Shown piece after piece: positions 35,601 to 48,245 of a stretch of DNA of 64,000 nucleotides (its first letter is position 1; each line of letters starts with the position of its first letter). The stretch is from Cloeon dipterum (Eukaryota > Arthropoda > Insecta > Ephemeroptera > Baetidae), in contig NC_088786.1 of assembly GCF_949628265.1 (NCBI RefSeq), positions 21,287,681 through 21,351,680 on the forward strand, in the 5' to 3' direction. Under the pieces are notes generated by a model that was given only the letters and a program-made list of their open reading frames with translations, had not been told where the DNA came from and made no database searches. The position numbers and the translations under genes are program-made.

Positions 35601-38600
35601 GACCCTGGGGACCGTTGGGGAAAAACGCAAATTGAAAAAACGTCACTTTCAAATGTGCCGGTATAATTCAAAAGGAAACGGACGACGCGTGTAACCAAAA
35701 TCTGACCAAATCCGATGCTGAAATTGGCACATACATTACGCTTTTTGCCATATTTTTTTACAAATGCTACACAGAAGGCAGCCGCATTAATTTAAATAAT
35801 AAAGTTTTTTTATTTTTGCAATTTTTTAAGCATACAAAAAATAAAATATTTTGTGCTTTGTTTATGCCGTGATGCGCAGTTCGATGAGAAACTTTTCGCT
35901 TGAGTGTCATGTGGCCGGTCGCATTTCAAGGAATTGGACGCGAGTACAATGACAGAGACTGCTGAGCACTTAATTATGAGACCGCCTGCCACCGCGCACA
36001 GAGTGCACTATTTTATGTGCTGCACACACGCACGACATACGCACACGACAACGTACCTTGGAATTCGAAATGAAGGCGCTGCCGTTTGCCGTCGCTGTAT
36101 TTTTACAGAATCTAGGCTAATTTCGCAATGAATAAGTGAATAGTAATCTTGAAAATGATACGCATCTGGTGCGGTAAAGGAATAATGCCTTTGCCGCTGC
36201 ACACCGCCAATTAAAACACAGTATTGCTCTCATTATTTTCACTCGGCGCGTTTGTTGTTTGCTGTGCTCAATCGCAAACATCTATTCCCTTGATCGCTTG
36301 CAGCCTATAAAATGTTGCTTTTCCCCTCGTTTACAGAGTCTAATTGAAGTGAAACTGCGCTGCTCACCCAAGTGGGTTTCGAATTTACTTCGCCCACGAG
36401 TCAATCGTGCGCGCTTGTGTCCGGCAGGATGCTAATCCAGGTTGTTCGCGTTTCACGATTATCTCTGCCGGTGATTTGCATAATATCTGCGCTGCGCGGC
36501 CTGTGTGTCTCTTGCTTTATCTGCGCCCATCAAATAAAGCGCTCATTATTTACTCCCAGCGTATGTATATGGTTTTATTGCCGTGCAATACACGTATAAC
36601 AATTTGCCTCTTTCATCCAGGCCTTTGATATCAAGATTGAGAAGATTGATCGTCCTCACGAGAACCGTTCACCTGTGCGATGAAATTCAATTCTTCTGTT
36701 TTATCCCGGCAAAGAGCAACGGTCGCTGCCGATTGTGTATGCTAATTGCACGAATTTCGAAATAAAATGAGAAACGCAAACCACAAAGGCGTCGCACGAC
36801 TGGGGAAGAACATACATTTTGATTGACAGTGCACGTCACTCTCCTTTTTCACTCAGGTTGAATTTTCAACCTCAGTAGCGAAAAATAGCCGTGGACTGAA
36901 TCCTCTCAAGGGCAGCTACGTTTCCACCAGCCAGCGCCTTTCAACTTCTTTCTCTCTCGCTCCTTCTCGCTAGCCGCCGCCGCGTTCTCACGAAATGTGA
37001 ATTCGCAACTCAATTCCTGCTTCACTTTAAAACACCACATTGGGTGAAACGCGACACCGCCCGCCACGTGCAAAAGCAGCGATATCCCAGATCAGTAACC
37101 ATAGCCACCATGGAAGCCAAAAGCGCAAAGCCGCTTCGTTTTAGAGTTGCCCCTCGTCACATAAATGCATATTTGGCAGATTTATGTTTTAACTAACGTA
37201 TTAGCATAAATTCCAAAAGTAATAGCGTGCTTTAATTTGCTTGCTGATGCCTTAGATGGCAGATAAAGTTACTGTATAGGTTCATATATTCGATTCGAAA
37301 TGGATAAAATTGTTAAGACTGATAATTTGCAAAAAAAATCATGTTGAAATGGAGCTGTACAGGCCAACAATTGCTGTGTATAATGCTTGTGAAATATAGC
37401 AACAGTTTATTTCTAGATTGAATAATGATAAAATCAGGACCAAGTTACATCTAAATTTCTGAATTTGCAAAACTTATAGAAAAATTTAACGATTTATAGT
37501 CAGTCATTTTTTTCGATTTAAATCGATTTATCTCGTCACAATCTATGTGTGGGCGAATAATGAGCCGAATTTCTCGTCTGGGGAAATAAATCATGATTTT
37601 CAAAAGGGAGACAGTGCTCACCGTTTGATTACTGATTTGCATGCTAGCTTTGGAGACGATTTTCTCGCAAATTTAAACTGCAACCTGACAAAATTTTATC
37701 TCTTACCTATATTCTAGATTGTGTTTCAAGTTTCAAGTAATAATAAAACAGGATTTTTCACTATTTTTTCAGGGTGGCTTTACTTTAAAATTGTTTTAAT
37801 CCATCTTAAATCAACTTTCTATTTCAATTAATCACGTGTAGCAAAAAGCAAAATAAATAAATTCCACACAAACAGTCTGAGTTTTGCTTCTTAAAAGCCA
37901 ATAAAAATGCTACTTTACTTTATTATTTTATTTTAGAAATACACGTACGATAGCAAAATAGCATTTTCCTCTGGAAAGTGCGTGGTATATTTTTCCGCTT
38001 ATTCCTTCAAAAAAACTGCTATATAACTGGTTTTATGAGGTTCAATACCTTTAAAGTACACTTCCGTTATTCAATAGTTGATTAAAAAGTGCTGACGTGT
38101 GTATAAATAAAATTAGCGCAAAGATTCCTTTGAGACGGTGTGATTTTCAATCTATAGAATTACATAAAAGAAAGTCACCGTAAGGAGACAGAAGTAAAAA
38201 ATATGTAGACATGTGCCACTCAGTTCTGTAATGAATAAAATACTTTCATATCATTTGATAATGCTGCTCAAATACTCCATTTACAAAGTTGTTATGATGT
38301 AACGCTGGGACAACAACGATCTATTCATTTTCAAATATTTTTAACATTACTTGTTTTCGAACGAAGTGATGAAATCAAAACATTGGAACAAGAGCTGCGG
38401 AAGTAATTTTACTTGTACCGAGATGTACTTGTTTAATTTAAGAGTTTAAATGATTGTTGATTGTTTAGGCGTCTGCTGCCGCCCCCGGTTAGAACACTTT
38501 TTGGCCAACGAGCTTTTTTTCGGATCGCTGAGCAATGGAATAATTTGCCTCAACCACTTCAAGACGGACAATCACCTCAAAGTTTATCTGTGGCAAAGCT

Positions 38601-39187
38601 TATAAAGTGTGTGTGACAGTGTTTTAGCATAGGATAGGCCTTGTTTAGCTCGGCTCTCTCTTGATTGCCGACGTTTTAGCGACCTGATCGCTTTTTCAAG
38701 TGACTTTTCTCTTTTTTATGTATAATATGGTGTTAGAGGAGAATAAATAAATAAATAAATAAATAAAGCAAAAAATACTCATAAGTTGGAATTGATACGC
38801 TCCAAATTGCCACACAGCCTTGGTCAATAAATCCAAATTTAAGTTGTAGAAAAATAAAAAATAATTGCACACTGACCTGAAGGGTGAGAGATTTGGCTGC
38901 GTAGTTTCACCGTTGGTGTCCACGTGGTTGTACTGCATCTTCTGGGGGTTGAGCAGCGGCGCTAGGGTGGCATTGAAGGTTTCGCCAAACGTGTGTCGCC
39001 GCCGCATCGGGGGCTTCGCCTTGGGCACCACCTTGACCGCCTGCAGGGACGGCGGCGGCGGCGAGGGCTGCTTCCCGTCAGCGGCCTCGGGGGTGGTGGG
39101 CTCCTCCGCTAACGACTTCAAAGGCGCGCCGCTGAGCAGGGAGTCCCACGGGGCCTGGCCCCCCATCTCGGGGTCTGCCAGCCTCAT
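26610..39187 (-). CDS. Inward-rectifier K+ channel Kir-B (Irk-like)
   Basis: Second inward-rectifier K+ channel subunit, tandem paralogue of Kir-A with the same exon plan. Exons in transcript order: 39187-38877, 29878-29528, 27530-26851, 26710-26610; sum 1443 nt, 480 aa, phases 2-2-1 as in Kir-A. Start MRLADPEMGG; N-terminal exon rich in Pro/Ser with RRRHTF; then RRRVVFKGGDCNV. M1 is LLVFALNFVLSWLAFALVWF, filter TIGYG, M2 [17 protein letters not shown], then SRPKKR. The cytoplasmic domain includes SHIIEAHVRAQL (Glu present at the Kir2.1 Glu224 position) and VVILEGVVESTGMTTQARSS. The short terminal exon adds a Pro-rich tail ending ESRI, a class I PDZ-ligand pattern like the ESEI end of Kir2.1. 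Without the last splice the protein ends NVGEQI, with a poly(A) signal 66 nt beyond that stop. An acceptor at 39218-39220 shows that a non-coding 5' exon lies further upstream. Channel identity is firm, subtype open. Confidence 0.92.
26766..26771 (-). terminator. Intronic poly(A) signal in Kir-B last intron
   Basis: AATAAA on the minus strand, downstream of the read-through stop at 26839-26837. It would allow a short alternative 3' end (…NVGEQI) that lacks the PDZ-ligand terminal exon. Confidence 0.45.
27531..29527 (-). other. Kir-B intron 2
   Basis: About 2.0 kb, AT-rich, no coding or repeat feature recognised. Confidence 0.5.
33640..33893. repeat. Foldback (imperfect inverted repeat)
   Basis: Arms about 33640-33700 and 33833-33893 are reverse complements at roughly 75 percent, centred on CTGTGCATTCT. 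They are separated by about 130 nt. Each arm read outward-in gives a similar peptide string (FRMNPAAVHSSLKII and FRLNLATVHSTLKIV), which shows the shared ancestry but not coding function. MITE-like hairpin or inverted duplication. Confidence 0.5.
37575..37680 (+). repeat. Repeat shared with 42357-42460, copy 1
   Basis: Shares GGRGAAATAAATC.TGATTTTCAA and CTTTGGAG.CGATTTTCTC with 42357-42460, in the same order and spacing, about 75 percent identical over 100 nt. Confidence 0.55.
38742..38767. repeat. (AAAT)n microsatellite
   Basis: Six and a half tandem AAAT units, about 110 nt downstream of the Kir-B first coding exon in its first intron. Confidence 0.9.
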
Positions 39188-42100
39188 GTTTACGCCCCTC
39201 CCGGTTCCGCCACCCAGCTGAAACAGCGATGACCAAAGATTTTTTTTTTAAAGAAGGAATTCATTTGAGCAGTTGGCTGTAATTTGCTGTCAGAAATGCC
39301 AACAGGGTATCTTAGACACCAACTTCGGAGAAATGCATGGACGTACAACTTTATTATTTGTTTTTAATTTATGTATTTTATTATTTATTTTTATTATTTG
39401 TCCTTGGACAGAGATAACAAGCAACAAACAAAATTTGTTTAGTAAATTATTTGATAACTTTATAATTGTGTGAAATGATTGAATTTAAAATTCTGACAAC
39501 AAATTTCAACTCTACGTGGTTGAAAACTTGTGAATAGACACCAAACCGGATGATTTTGGACTTTTTTCGTGTGTTTGACCCGAAGGTCGCGTCAGGGTTG
39601 AATTCTGAAGGTAGTATTTCACCTCACATGTTACTATTAAGTCACCCCTGATGTGCTTAACTAAATCAAATACGGAAAATTTTATTTCAATTTTGATTTT
39701 AAATTCAAAGGAACGACAGAGCTACTTCTAGCCAGATTTCAAAACTTTAAACTCGAATTGCAGCAATGAAACGTATGGTACTTGCGTAGAATTTTACGAG
39801 CTAATTATTGGTCCTGAGAGAACCTCAGAAAAATTGAATTTTCTTTAAAAGGTTACTAAAGGTGACCTCGACCCTGCTTGAGCTAAGACTTTTTGCAAAT
39901 GTAAAACTTGTACAGAATCGATATCTAGGTCAGATAAGGAAAGTTTCAAGATGATATCTCAACTCAACCAAGAGTTACAGTTCATCTTTAATTTTTTTAG
40001 ACAGTCAAAAAATAGGGAAAAATAAGGGACTTATCTCGGACTTCAAAAACAGAATTTTCCCATCTCTAAGCAAACTTTAAGAAAATTTTAAATGGCAAAA
40101 ACTTCCGTCCAGTTGACCATCAAATTCGCCTTGAAAATATTTACTTCATATATATGGAATATGGAATTAAATTCTATCGAGGGCCAAAAATCAGTTGAGA
40201 CGACGTCTTTTAGCCTGCGGCCGGCGCAGACACAATAAATGGGTTTTTATCGCCAACTTGTTTTTTAAACCACTTTTCTCTTAGTGATTAAGTAAAACTC
40301 CAAATCAAGAGTGTTTTCTTCCTCGAGAGCTGTTTATTTTTAAAAACACAAGTGAATTGCTTTGTCATAGAAGGAGAGAAAACGGAGAAACACATTTTAT
40401 TAATGCACACTGAGTGATCCATGCTCATTGAAACCGATTTTAAACAAAACTCCGATTTGTTTGTTTATTTGCCTAGAAAATTATTAAAGATTTATTGTTA
40501 ACAGCAGAGGAATGTCGTCATATATGCAACAATAATTTCATTCCAAGGCTTCAACGGGTTTGAGAACAGTATTTTCATATTTATTTTGTATTCGCTGTAA
40601 GAGCAAAGCAAAAAACTACGATCATGCACAGGTGAGTGACGTTCTTATATGGTTATTAACTTAATTGGTTCAGTAAGAAACGGCAAAGGTTTCCGTCAGG
40701 AAAACCCCAGGCTTTATTGTGCTATATTTTCCTCCGAGCCTGGAACACACGGTTCAAATGCGCGCGAGAGTGACTGCCTGTGTGTAACCCAGTGCTAGTT
40801 AAAAATAGTTCACTTGCATCTCTAAAAGCGCACCATACACTCTCGAGACACGCGCGTTTTTTCTGGTTTATACTTTATTTATGGAATTACGTATCATATC
40901 AACACGCTCGGCGAAATATACGCGTCTCTCCGCAGAGGAAACGGCCGCAGTTTGTCGCTTCTCTCCACGCCAACTGCTCCGCTTGCGCACGAAGTTTCAA
41001 ACGAAAACCACAAAAACGCTATCGCCGCTTTCCTCAGCGATAGAACTCTATGCAAATTTCGAGGGAAAGAACCTTGGATCCAGAGGCCTTGGTCGTTCGA
41101 CAGATTTTGCTTCTTACTCTGGGTGTGCTGAAATATTTACCGACTTGAAGCAAATGAGATGCAGCCCAGCCTATTAAAACACGTGTTTCTCTTATTTGCT
41201 TACATGTTTTCTACGACTCAAATACTGGTTCCTGTCATCCTAATGTTTTTCTCGTTTCACCATGGTTAAATTATTGCCGTGCTGGCTGCAAAATACTAAA
41301 TAAAAAACGAGTCGAGGAAACATATATTTTGCCTTAGAAGTAAATGTTTTTTTTAATTCGCCAAGACAGATTCCGCGAAAAATGTTCTGTTGCGCAGACT
41401 GAAAAGGTTGTTGTAAAAACGTTCCGGCGTTTTCACGACTGACATAGATTTAATTAAATTTCGCACATGCAAAAAAGAAACAAAATTCGCAAACTTGAGC
41501 GACAGTTTGTAATTAAGCGTACACCTTTTTTGTTGCGGAATCGTTTTGCAGTGCATTTTATTCAATTACGCCAGCTCTCCGAGGCATACAGATACAAATG
41601 ATTATGCGAGTACACGCCCAAATAATCACTGTTTAATAACAACTTGCGAGAGAGCAATGTGGGCAGGTGGAAAAATACATTAATCAGAGCTCTCCGTTTC
41701 AAACACTGGGCGCAAAACCTCAACATTTCATTGCGTTGACGAGCCGGTGAAGCGATTTGCGGTTTGGGTTTCTTTTGTGTAAGGCTGTGATGTTAGAGTT
41801 TGTTTCCTTCACAATGTAATTTGCCCACAACAGTTTTTTCAAACTGTGAACTCTATAATTGCGCACGGATAACGCAAACATATCCTCATTAGGGGAAACG
41901 TTTTTCCCCGCTTTCTCGGAATAACCAACCATATCAATGTATCTAATTAATTTAAAAACAACCCTAGCTATGCTACATAATGCTTGATTGTACCATAATT
42001 TTTATAAAGACCTGCAATATTCCAGAGGCGAGGAAGGCTTATTATTTTTTTTTAATTGTCTAAGGCAGATTTCCGAATTACCATTATACATACTGTTATT

Positions 42101-42356
42101 ATTTTTTAAGTGGAGTTTTGCATTGATGGCTATATAGCAAATAGAGGTTCATTGAGTATGTTCTTTTTTAATTTAGCAATAGATTATCTTTACATTTTGT
42201 GCAAATAAAATCAGGGCCAACTAACGGTTAAATTTCAGCTTTTGCAACATTTATTGATAAATTGTATGGTTTTGCAATGATTTTTTCGCTTGATTTCAAT
42301 TCCTCTAGTTATGATCTATCCAAAAGTATGCAATGCAAATTGGAAGGCAAATTTCT

Positions 42357-42460
42357 CTTTTGGAGAAATAAATCCTGATTTTCAATAGGGAAACACTGCT
42401 AGCCGCTTGATTAGCATGCAAACTTTGGAGCCGATTTTCTCAGAAGTTGAAATACAATTT
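42357..42460 (+). repeat. Repeat shared with 37575-37680, copy 2
   Basis: Direct-orientation partner of the copy at 37575-37680, about 4.8 kb apart. Both flanks are AT-rich and no longer alignable by eye. Confidence 0.55.
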
Positions 42461-43893
42461 TGGCTCTTCGCCGATTTTTGAAGTGTATTTAAGTATTCTC
42501 AATTGTTGTCAAAGATGTATGTTCTCTTGGCTACCAAACGAAAATGGTAAAATATTTTAAAACTTTAGTGAGATAAGGTTGGTTTGGTTATGTCCTTTGA
42601 GCAACATGGCGAGAGGAAAATAATTTAATATTGATTTTTCAGTGCATTTTGGTAAATTTCCACGGTTGAGAATGTTTGATCGGTTGTGGAAAAGAAACAA
42701 AAATAAAAGTTAAGTATTCAATACGTAGTGTAAATTTTGCAATTTTATCATTGACTATATAAAAAGATAATTTATGTTACACATGAATAGACACGCTCTC
42801 TGAATAACATTGATAATGTTTATCATGTCCATTGAAGTGAATACAAGCACTACTGACAAGTACCAAAATGGAATATAATTAATTAATCCGAAAAGCATCT
42901 TAACGTGAAAGTGGATGATCATGAATTGGAATTGCTTGGGTGTTTCAGCTCAGATCGAGGCACACCTCATTAGTGCTTGTGACATTTGCTGCGAGCGTGT
43001 AATGAGCATGTGTGTGTCTTGTGTATATTAGTTACGAGAGTAACCCTTGGAGGTGTATACACACAACCGTGTTGAAAGCACACACATTATGTTATTATAC
43101 TACTTGCGTTTTCCTCAGAATTAGGAACGGATGTAAGTAATTGTGCCTTGGTAACAAACGTATTGTTTGTGTATCTTACTGTATTTTTCTTCCTTAAAGT
43201 AACACCATGTTGTTTCCATTTAAAGTTGCAACAGGCAAAATCAAGGCATGTTTTTTTTTAATCCTCATTTTCTGCCGTCGACCTCAATATTGTTTTGATT
43301 GCAATAATGTCAGTGGAAATTAAATCGCGTGGCAGTTCGACATAGCGTTGGTTCCGGCTTTGATAAGACACTAGAATTTATCTCGCGGTGCGGAGTAGCG
43401 ATTTTGCGCAGAAACAGATCGGCCGACAGCCTCCTCCACACAACACTTCCCAGATGTTGAACCAATGTTAGTTTTTGTTCTCGTGCAAAAACCATGTTTA
43501 GCCTTGGAGAAAATATAATGAACTCTTGATTTAAATTTGTTTTGCCACGCTCGCTACTCAGCCGCAATAAAATTTATATACAACTAAATTGCATAAACGC
43601 GCTGCTCCTCACAGCTCATAGTCGATCAAAGTGCACGTGCATTTCCTTCAAAGAAAATTTTCCATTTTTCTCAAAAGTGAATAAGATACAAGCGAGTAGA
43701 GTGATAAAAATAAAACCAACAAGAAAGGCAAGCAAAAGCAGCCTTAAAAATCGTAAGCATTGAATTTTCCAATAACCGTCTGTAAAAATAAAGAAGCGTA
43801 TAGCGGAAATATCATGTGAAAGACAAAAAAACAAGTTTCGTATATAATTAAGTAGAAATCTTGTTACTTGGTAACAACTCTCCATGAACTTAC

Positions 43894-44460
43894 GACTGCT
43901 AAAGGTAGTTTCCAAAAAGCACGAGAAATGTGCAGACGGCGCTTTGGTTTCGGGCCCGTAGGTGGGGTCCCTTTTTTCCTTCTGAGTCTGCGTGGGCCCT
44001 GAAACTTGGAGCCGACTCTATGCAGAGCGTTGGACCGAAGACTAGAGCAAAAGGGACCACCACCTCGGCGGCCGACACTAACCAGAATAACTTCTTGCTG
44101 TGCGCCAGTGAGGCAGGCAGCGAGCGAGACGGGGGCCGCCTTTGCCGAGCAGCGCTCTCTGACGGCCTTTTCGGCTCGTTTTCAACAACCAGCCTCCCGA
44201 TCCCCGCTAACATAAAACTTTTATTTCGCATGAATGTCTCTCTTTTGTGCGGCCGAAGGGAATTAACTCTCTGCAGGGTCGTGACGTCACTCCACGCAGG
44301 CAGAGTGCTGCCCTGGAGCCGCACACACGCAGATTCTTGGAATCGCGGGGCTGGTTTTGATTGGATGAGTCACAGCCGCGAGAGACGTGCGAGTGCTCTT
44401 AATTTCTGCAGTAATTATATAGGCACAACATCTCCCTCCTTTTATTACTTTCCTGGTTGG
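43894..44460 (-). promoter_or_regulatory. Candidate first exon and promoter of Kir-B
   Basis: GC-rich block in AT-rich surroundings. Its minus-strand 3' side ends in a strong donor (GCAGTC|GTAAGTT), which could join the acceptor at 39217 just before the Kir-B coding exon. Long frames are open on both strands, as expected in GC-rich DNA, but none resembles a protein. Confidence 0.3.
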
Positions 44461-46639
44461 AATTAAAAAGATCAGACGTCGCCGAGATGCCTAGATGGTT
44501 ATGCACATGTAAATACGCAAGTGCCCAGTGTGTGCGCGCGCTTTATTAATTATTGTTATATATTTGTGTATAGCTTTTAATTGGCACTTAATTTATCCGA
44601 CTGAGGTATATTTCTACAGTCTGTTACGTGGTATTCACGTAAGGAATGCAAAATTATGTAACCTCAATTGAGATTGGAAGGAAAAGAAATTGATTTAATA
44701 AATAATTTTCAGTTGGAAATTAAAAGTAGAGCTTTTTCGGTATATTTTGCGCATTTCTGCAGAAATTTCCTGCTCAACTAGATACGGCAGCTGGTTGCAG
44801 TTCTCAGTTCATAAATATGAACTTCCTTTCCCGTCTGAGGGCCGGGAGATAACTTTTGTAAAAAATTACTTGAACTACAATGTAGTTGTAAAATAAAATC
44901 TTTAAATTCAAAGCGATAGCTCTCTTTTGTTAGGATAGCTAAAGATGTGACCTAACCATCAGCTTTCAGAATAAATATTTAGATTTTTGCTCTGAGATTA
45001 ACCTCCAAAAGCTTACAAAGCAAGGAACTAACGCATGTGGAAAATTTATTCTGGAACCAGGAACGTCAAAAATAACCCACCGATCGATTTGTCTCATTGA
45101 GCAGTGTAAATCGAATTGCCTCTAACTTTGAGCAAACGCACTATTTTCAAATCAATTTTTGGCAATTTTCTTAACGTGGTTCACATGAGGAAAAAATACA
45201 CGAATTGGACGGTCTCGCCAAAACCTATATAAAACGTTGAATAATATTTTGTTGAAAAATCGCTTTTAAAAAACAAAATTCACCACTGTGCTCCTTGATA
45301 ATTGCAACAATGAGAGTTGATCACTTTTGGGAAGGATGAATTCCTATCAGGTTCTGTAAATTTTCCTCATACTGAACAACAAAAAATCCAAATTTAGCAA
45401 CCTAGGCCGGTGGGCTTATGCGTTGGCTGACGTCAGTTGGCCGTGTAATTTGCATTTAAGATTCATACGTTCTCATTGAAGCAAACAGCCTATTACTATG
45501 ATATATGGGCGGACTTTGAATTTTACATATTATGAAAAAATTAGCGAGGTGACGTGTATTAAACGTCTAAATGGATGAAGAATGATATAAACGACGCATG
45601 GAAAAAACAGCACGATAGATGGTCGAAAGCCTTCACTATAATATTTTCAGCAGACCCAACATGTTAACAAAAACAGTCGCTGGAAAAATTTCTATATAAT
45701 TCAAAGCGAAACACGAGACACACCCATAAAACCTTTTCCAAAAATATAAATTAAACCCGAGTGCACATTTCCCAAGTGTTTTGCACAAAAATTTAGTGGG
45801 AGGAAACAGGATTTAACTTAAAATCGTATTTAGTCAGACCCTTGTCGACCTGACGCAAAATTTATTCGCTTAAATTTCACAGTGTAGTTATATCACTTGT
45901 TTTCGATTTAGAAAAGCTATTAAAATTCTAGTGTGTTCACATTTTATACTTACCCTCAAGGTAACTGGTAAGGAAGGCATGTAGAAGGAGAAAAAAAACC
46001 TGGGAACAGGTTGCAACAAACTGTTCTGACAGTCAGAGGGCACATTCACATCCAAGTGTTGACCAAGGTGTGATTGTTTTCCATCCAAGTTGACGAGTTT
46101 TGTTTAAGCCTTATCATTCCCTCTTTGACTGTTGGCCAATGGAGAAGCACAGGGTATAGCACCTGACATTAAAAGGTTCGCACGTGTTGTAATGGGAAGG
46201 CGTATTTTTCTCCTACCCCTGAATTGGCGTGCTCCTCTCGCTAATTAACTTTTGGGCCTGCGTTCGAGGCACTTGAGAATTAATTAAATTTACTAAAATA
46301 GGAAATTCACGGTGAATTTATTTGTGTCAAAGTCAAAATCAAGGCCTTAACCCTGGTGCGTGATTTAACTAGAAAAAATGACCAATATATTATGGAATAT
46401 TTTTTTACTTTTTGTGTCATGACGAAATAACTGTTGATACTCAACATGCTCTGAACTTGCCTTAAATGCTCAATTTTTGGTTTAAATTATTTTCTAATTA
46501 ATTAAATGTAAGAACCGACGTTTCAGTTAATAATATTTGTGCACTTTATTTACTAAGTTTGTTTGATTTGAGTAAACAATTTAAGTTCATTGTTCTTCTA
46601 TTGCATTCTTCTAAAAAAACTTAAGTAATAGGGAAATAA

Positions 46640-46965
46640 CAACATTGAGCAGTGCAGTCAGTAGGTGGTTGGGTGACCGTCTGCTTAACTCTAGACTGAC
46701 TCGCTACTTGCTGATTTGCACCTTTCCAGCATGCGTGATTTGGCTTCATGGGACAAATGTCTAGCGTTTCAATGCAGTCCTCGGTGCGGAGGCCAGTGGC
46801 CCTTCATAGTGGGCTAGGTCCCTGTGTGGCCTGGTGCGCCCATGTTATCCATTCGCGGTGTTTTAGGACTTGGGTTTCAGCATTCGTGCTAGTGCAGTGC
46901 GCGCCCTTCCCGGTCCTCGGACATGGATGAAAAGAGCAAAAAAATAAAAAAAATAATTACAAAAA
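46640..46965 (+). mobile_element. Possible SINE-like retroposon
   Basis: Sharply bounded GC-rich stretch of about 300 nt that ends in an A-rich tail (near 46932-46965, with AAAAAAATAAAAAAAATAA), inside an AT-rich region. The left end contains a weak pol III A-box-like string; no convincing B box, target-site duplication or second copy was found in this window. It could equally be an unrelated GC-rich regulatory block. Confidence 0.25.
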
Positions 46966-48245
46966 TACAATTGAAAACAGTGAGACTTCGTCAAATAAGT
47001 AAATTGGGTTATGCCGAAGACTGCAGCAGAGGAGTGCCACCAGTGTTGGCTCCAAAGTGTGCCAGCTGAGGCTTCAATGCGCGCCCTTGGGGGCGTCAAA
47101 GGGTTCCAATCGTGGCTTCTGTGTGGCTTTTGGATGTGCTAATACGCAAGTTTAATCCATAGATTGGTGTAAATTGGTTTCCCAATAGAAGCTGATGAAT
47201 TAAAGTGCACCTCATCAATCCATTCAAAGACTAATCAGTAATGGCGCTCCGAAAAAAACCCCGCAAAACCGACCCTGGTTGTTCTTTTTACGCTCGAAGC
47301 AGAAAAAAACGTTATATCTTTGATAGCTTCCAGGGAACAAGGGTTTCAGTTTGAAGGCTCTACCGGGAGCACGATTTAAATGAGTAAACGCTGTTGTGTA
47401 GAGCTCTCTAATAAATTCACGTGTAGCTAGCGCGCTTAAAACGTTCCTGCTGGGCATGCCTAATGGCATCAGGCGCTTCAATCAGGTGAATCAAAGTGAC
47501 GGGTAGGTAGGTGACTTTCAAAGTCATTTGACACAATCGACAAAAGAGCTCTTCTCTCAGCAGTCGAGCAAATGGCAAGACGCAATTCGCGATAGCAAGT
47601 CCCTAATGACTATCTGGTTTTTTGTGGTTTTTAAGGTCGGAAGAGGACAAAAACAAAATCGAGAATATCAATCAACGACGTAGAAAAATTTATGAGCAGT
47701 AAAAGCATAATAGAAAAGTATTATAATTGAGTTAAAAAACTGGGAAGACTAGACTAAGACGGTGGAATTTACTATCGGTGTCTGGATTTTCAAAATATTT
47801 ATTATTTTAACCAGGTACAATAAGTTTGTTCCCTTTAATAGAACCTATATTTGGGCAATTATAATTTTTGCTATTGAGGACATTGCTGGGGTTCAAACAA
47901 AACATAAACAGATTTAATGGTAAAAAATAGCTATAATTTTATTAAAAATTATAATTTTTCTAAAATCTTTACAATATCAGTAGATTTTTTTGGTACGATT
48001 TAACCGATTTAAGGCACAAATTTGAACAAAAAAATGTTTATATGGTTCAAAAAACGTGGACAAATACAATATAGCAATTCAAAATTTTTGTTGGCAGCAA
48101 AAGAAGGAAAACTTAAAATATAATCGTTAAAAATCAAGGAAAAAAGTATATTTATGGCAAGGGACGGTAAAATGATTGTAATTTGTCCTGAAGTATACGA
48201 AACAATTGATAAAAATTGAATCATTTTGGCATTCCAAGTAACCAA

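Larger units (their letters stand above)
29879..38876 (-). other. Kir-B intron 1
   Basis: About 9 kb without a supported gene, unlike the matching Kir-A intron, which contains two ARF-like genes. It contains a foldback (33640-33893), one copy of a repeat shared with 42357-42460, an (AAAT)n run next to the first exon, and long GC/AT-mixed blocks (about 30190-31030, 34430-37140). These blocks may be enhancers; the purine-rich GAGA-like tract near 36940-36972 (minus strand) is one candidate. Confidence 0.4.
39218..48245. other. Upstream region of Kir-B
   Basis: About 9 kb with no supported coding gene. It probably contains the 5' UTR intron(s) of Kir-B. A minus-strand GTAAGT donor at 43893-43888, at the end of the GC-rich block 43894-44460, marks a candidate non-coding first exon and promoter. 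Also present are a second copy of the repeat at 42357-42460 and a GC-rich block with an A-rich tail (46640-46965). Confidence 0.4.

Noticed and set aside
43930-44466. 178-codon plus-strand ORF
   Set aside because: Located in a GC-rich block where frames are open on both strands. No domain, motif or family resemblance; more likely promoter or UTR.
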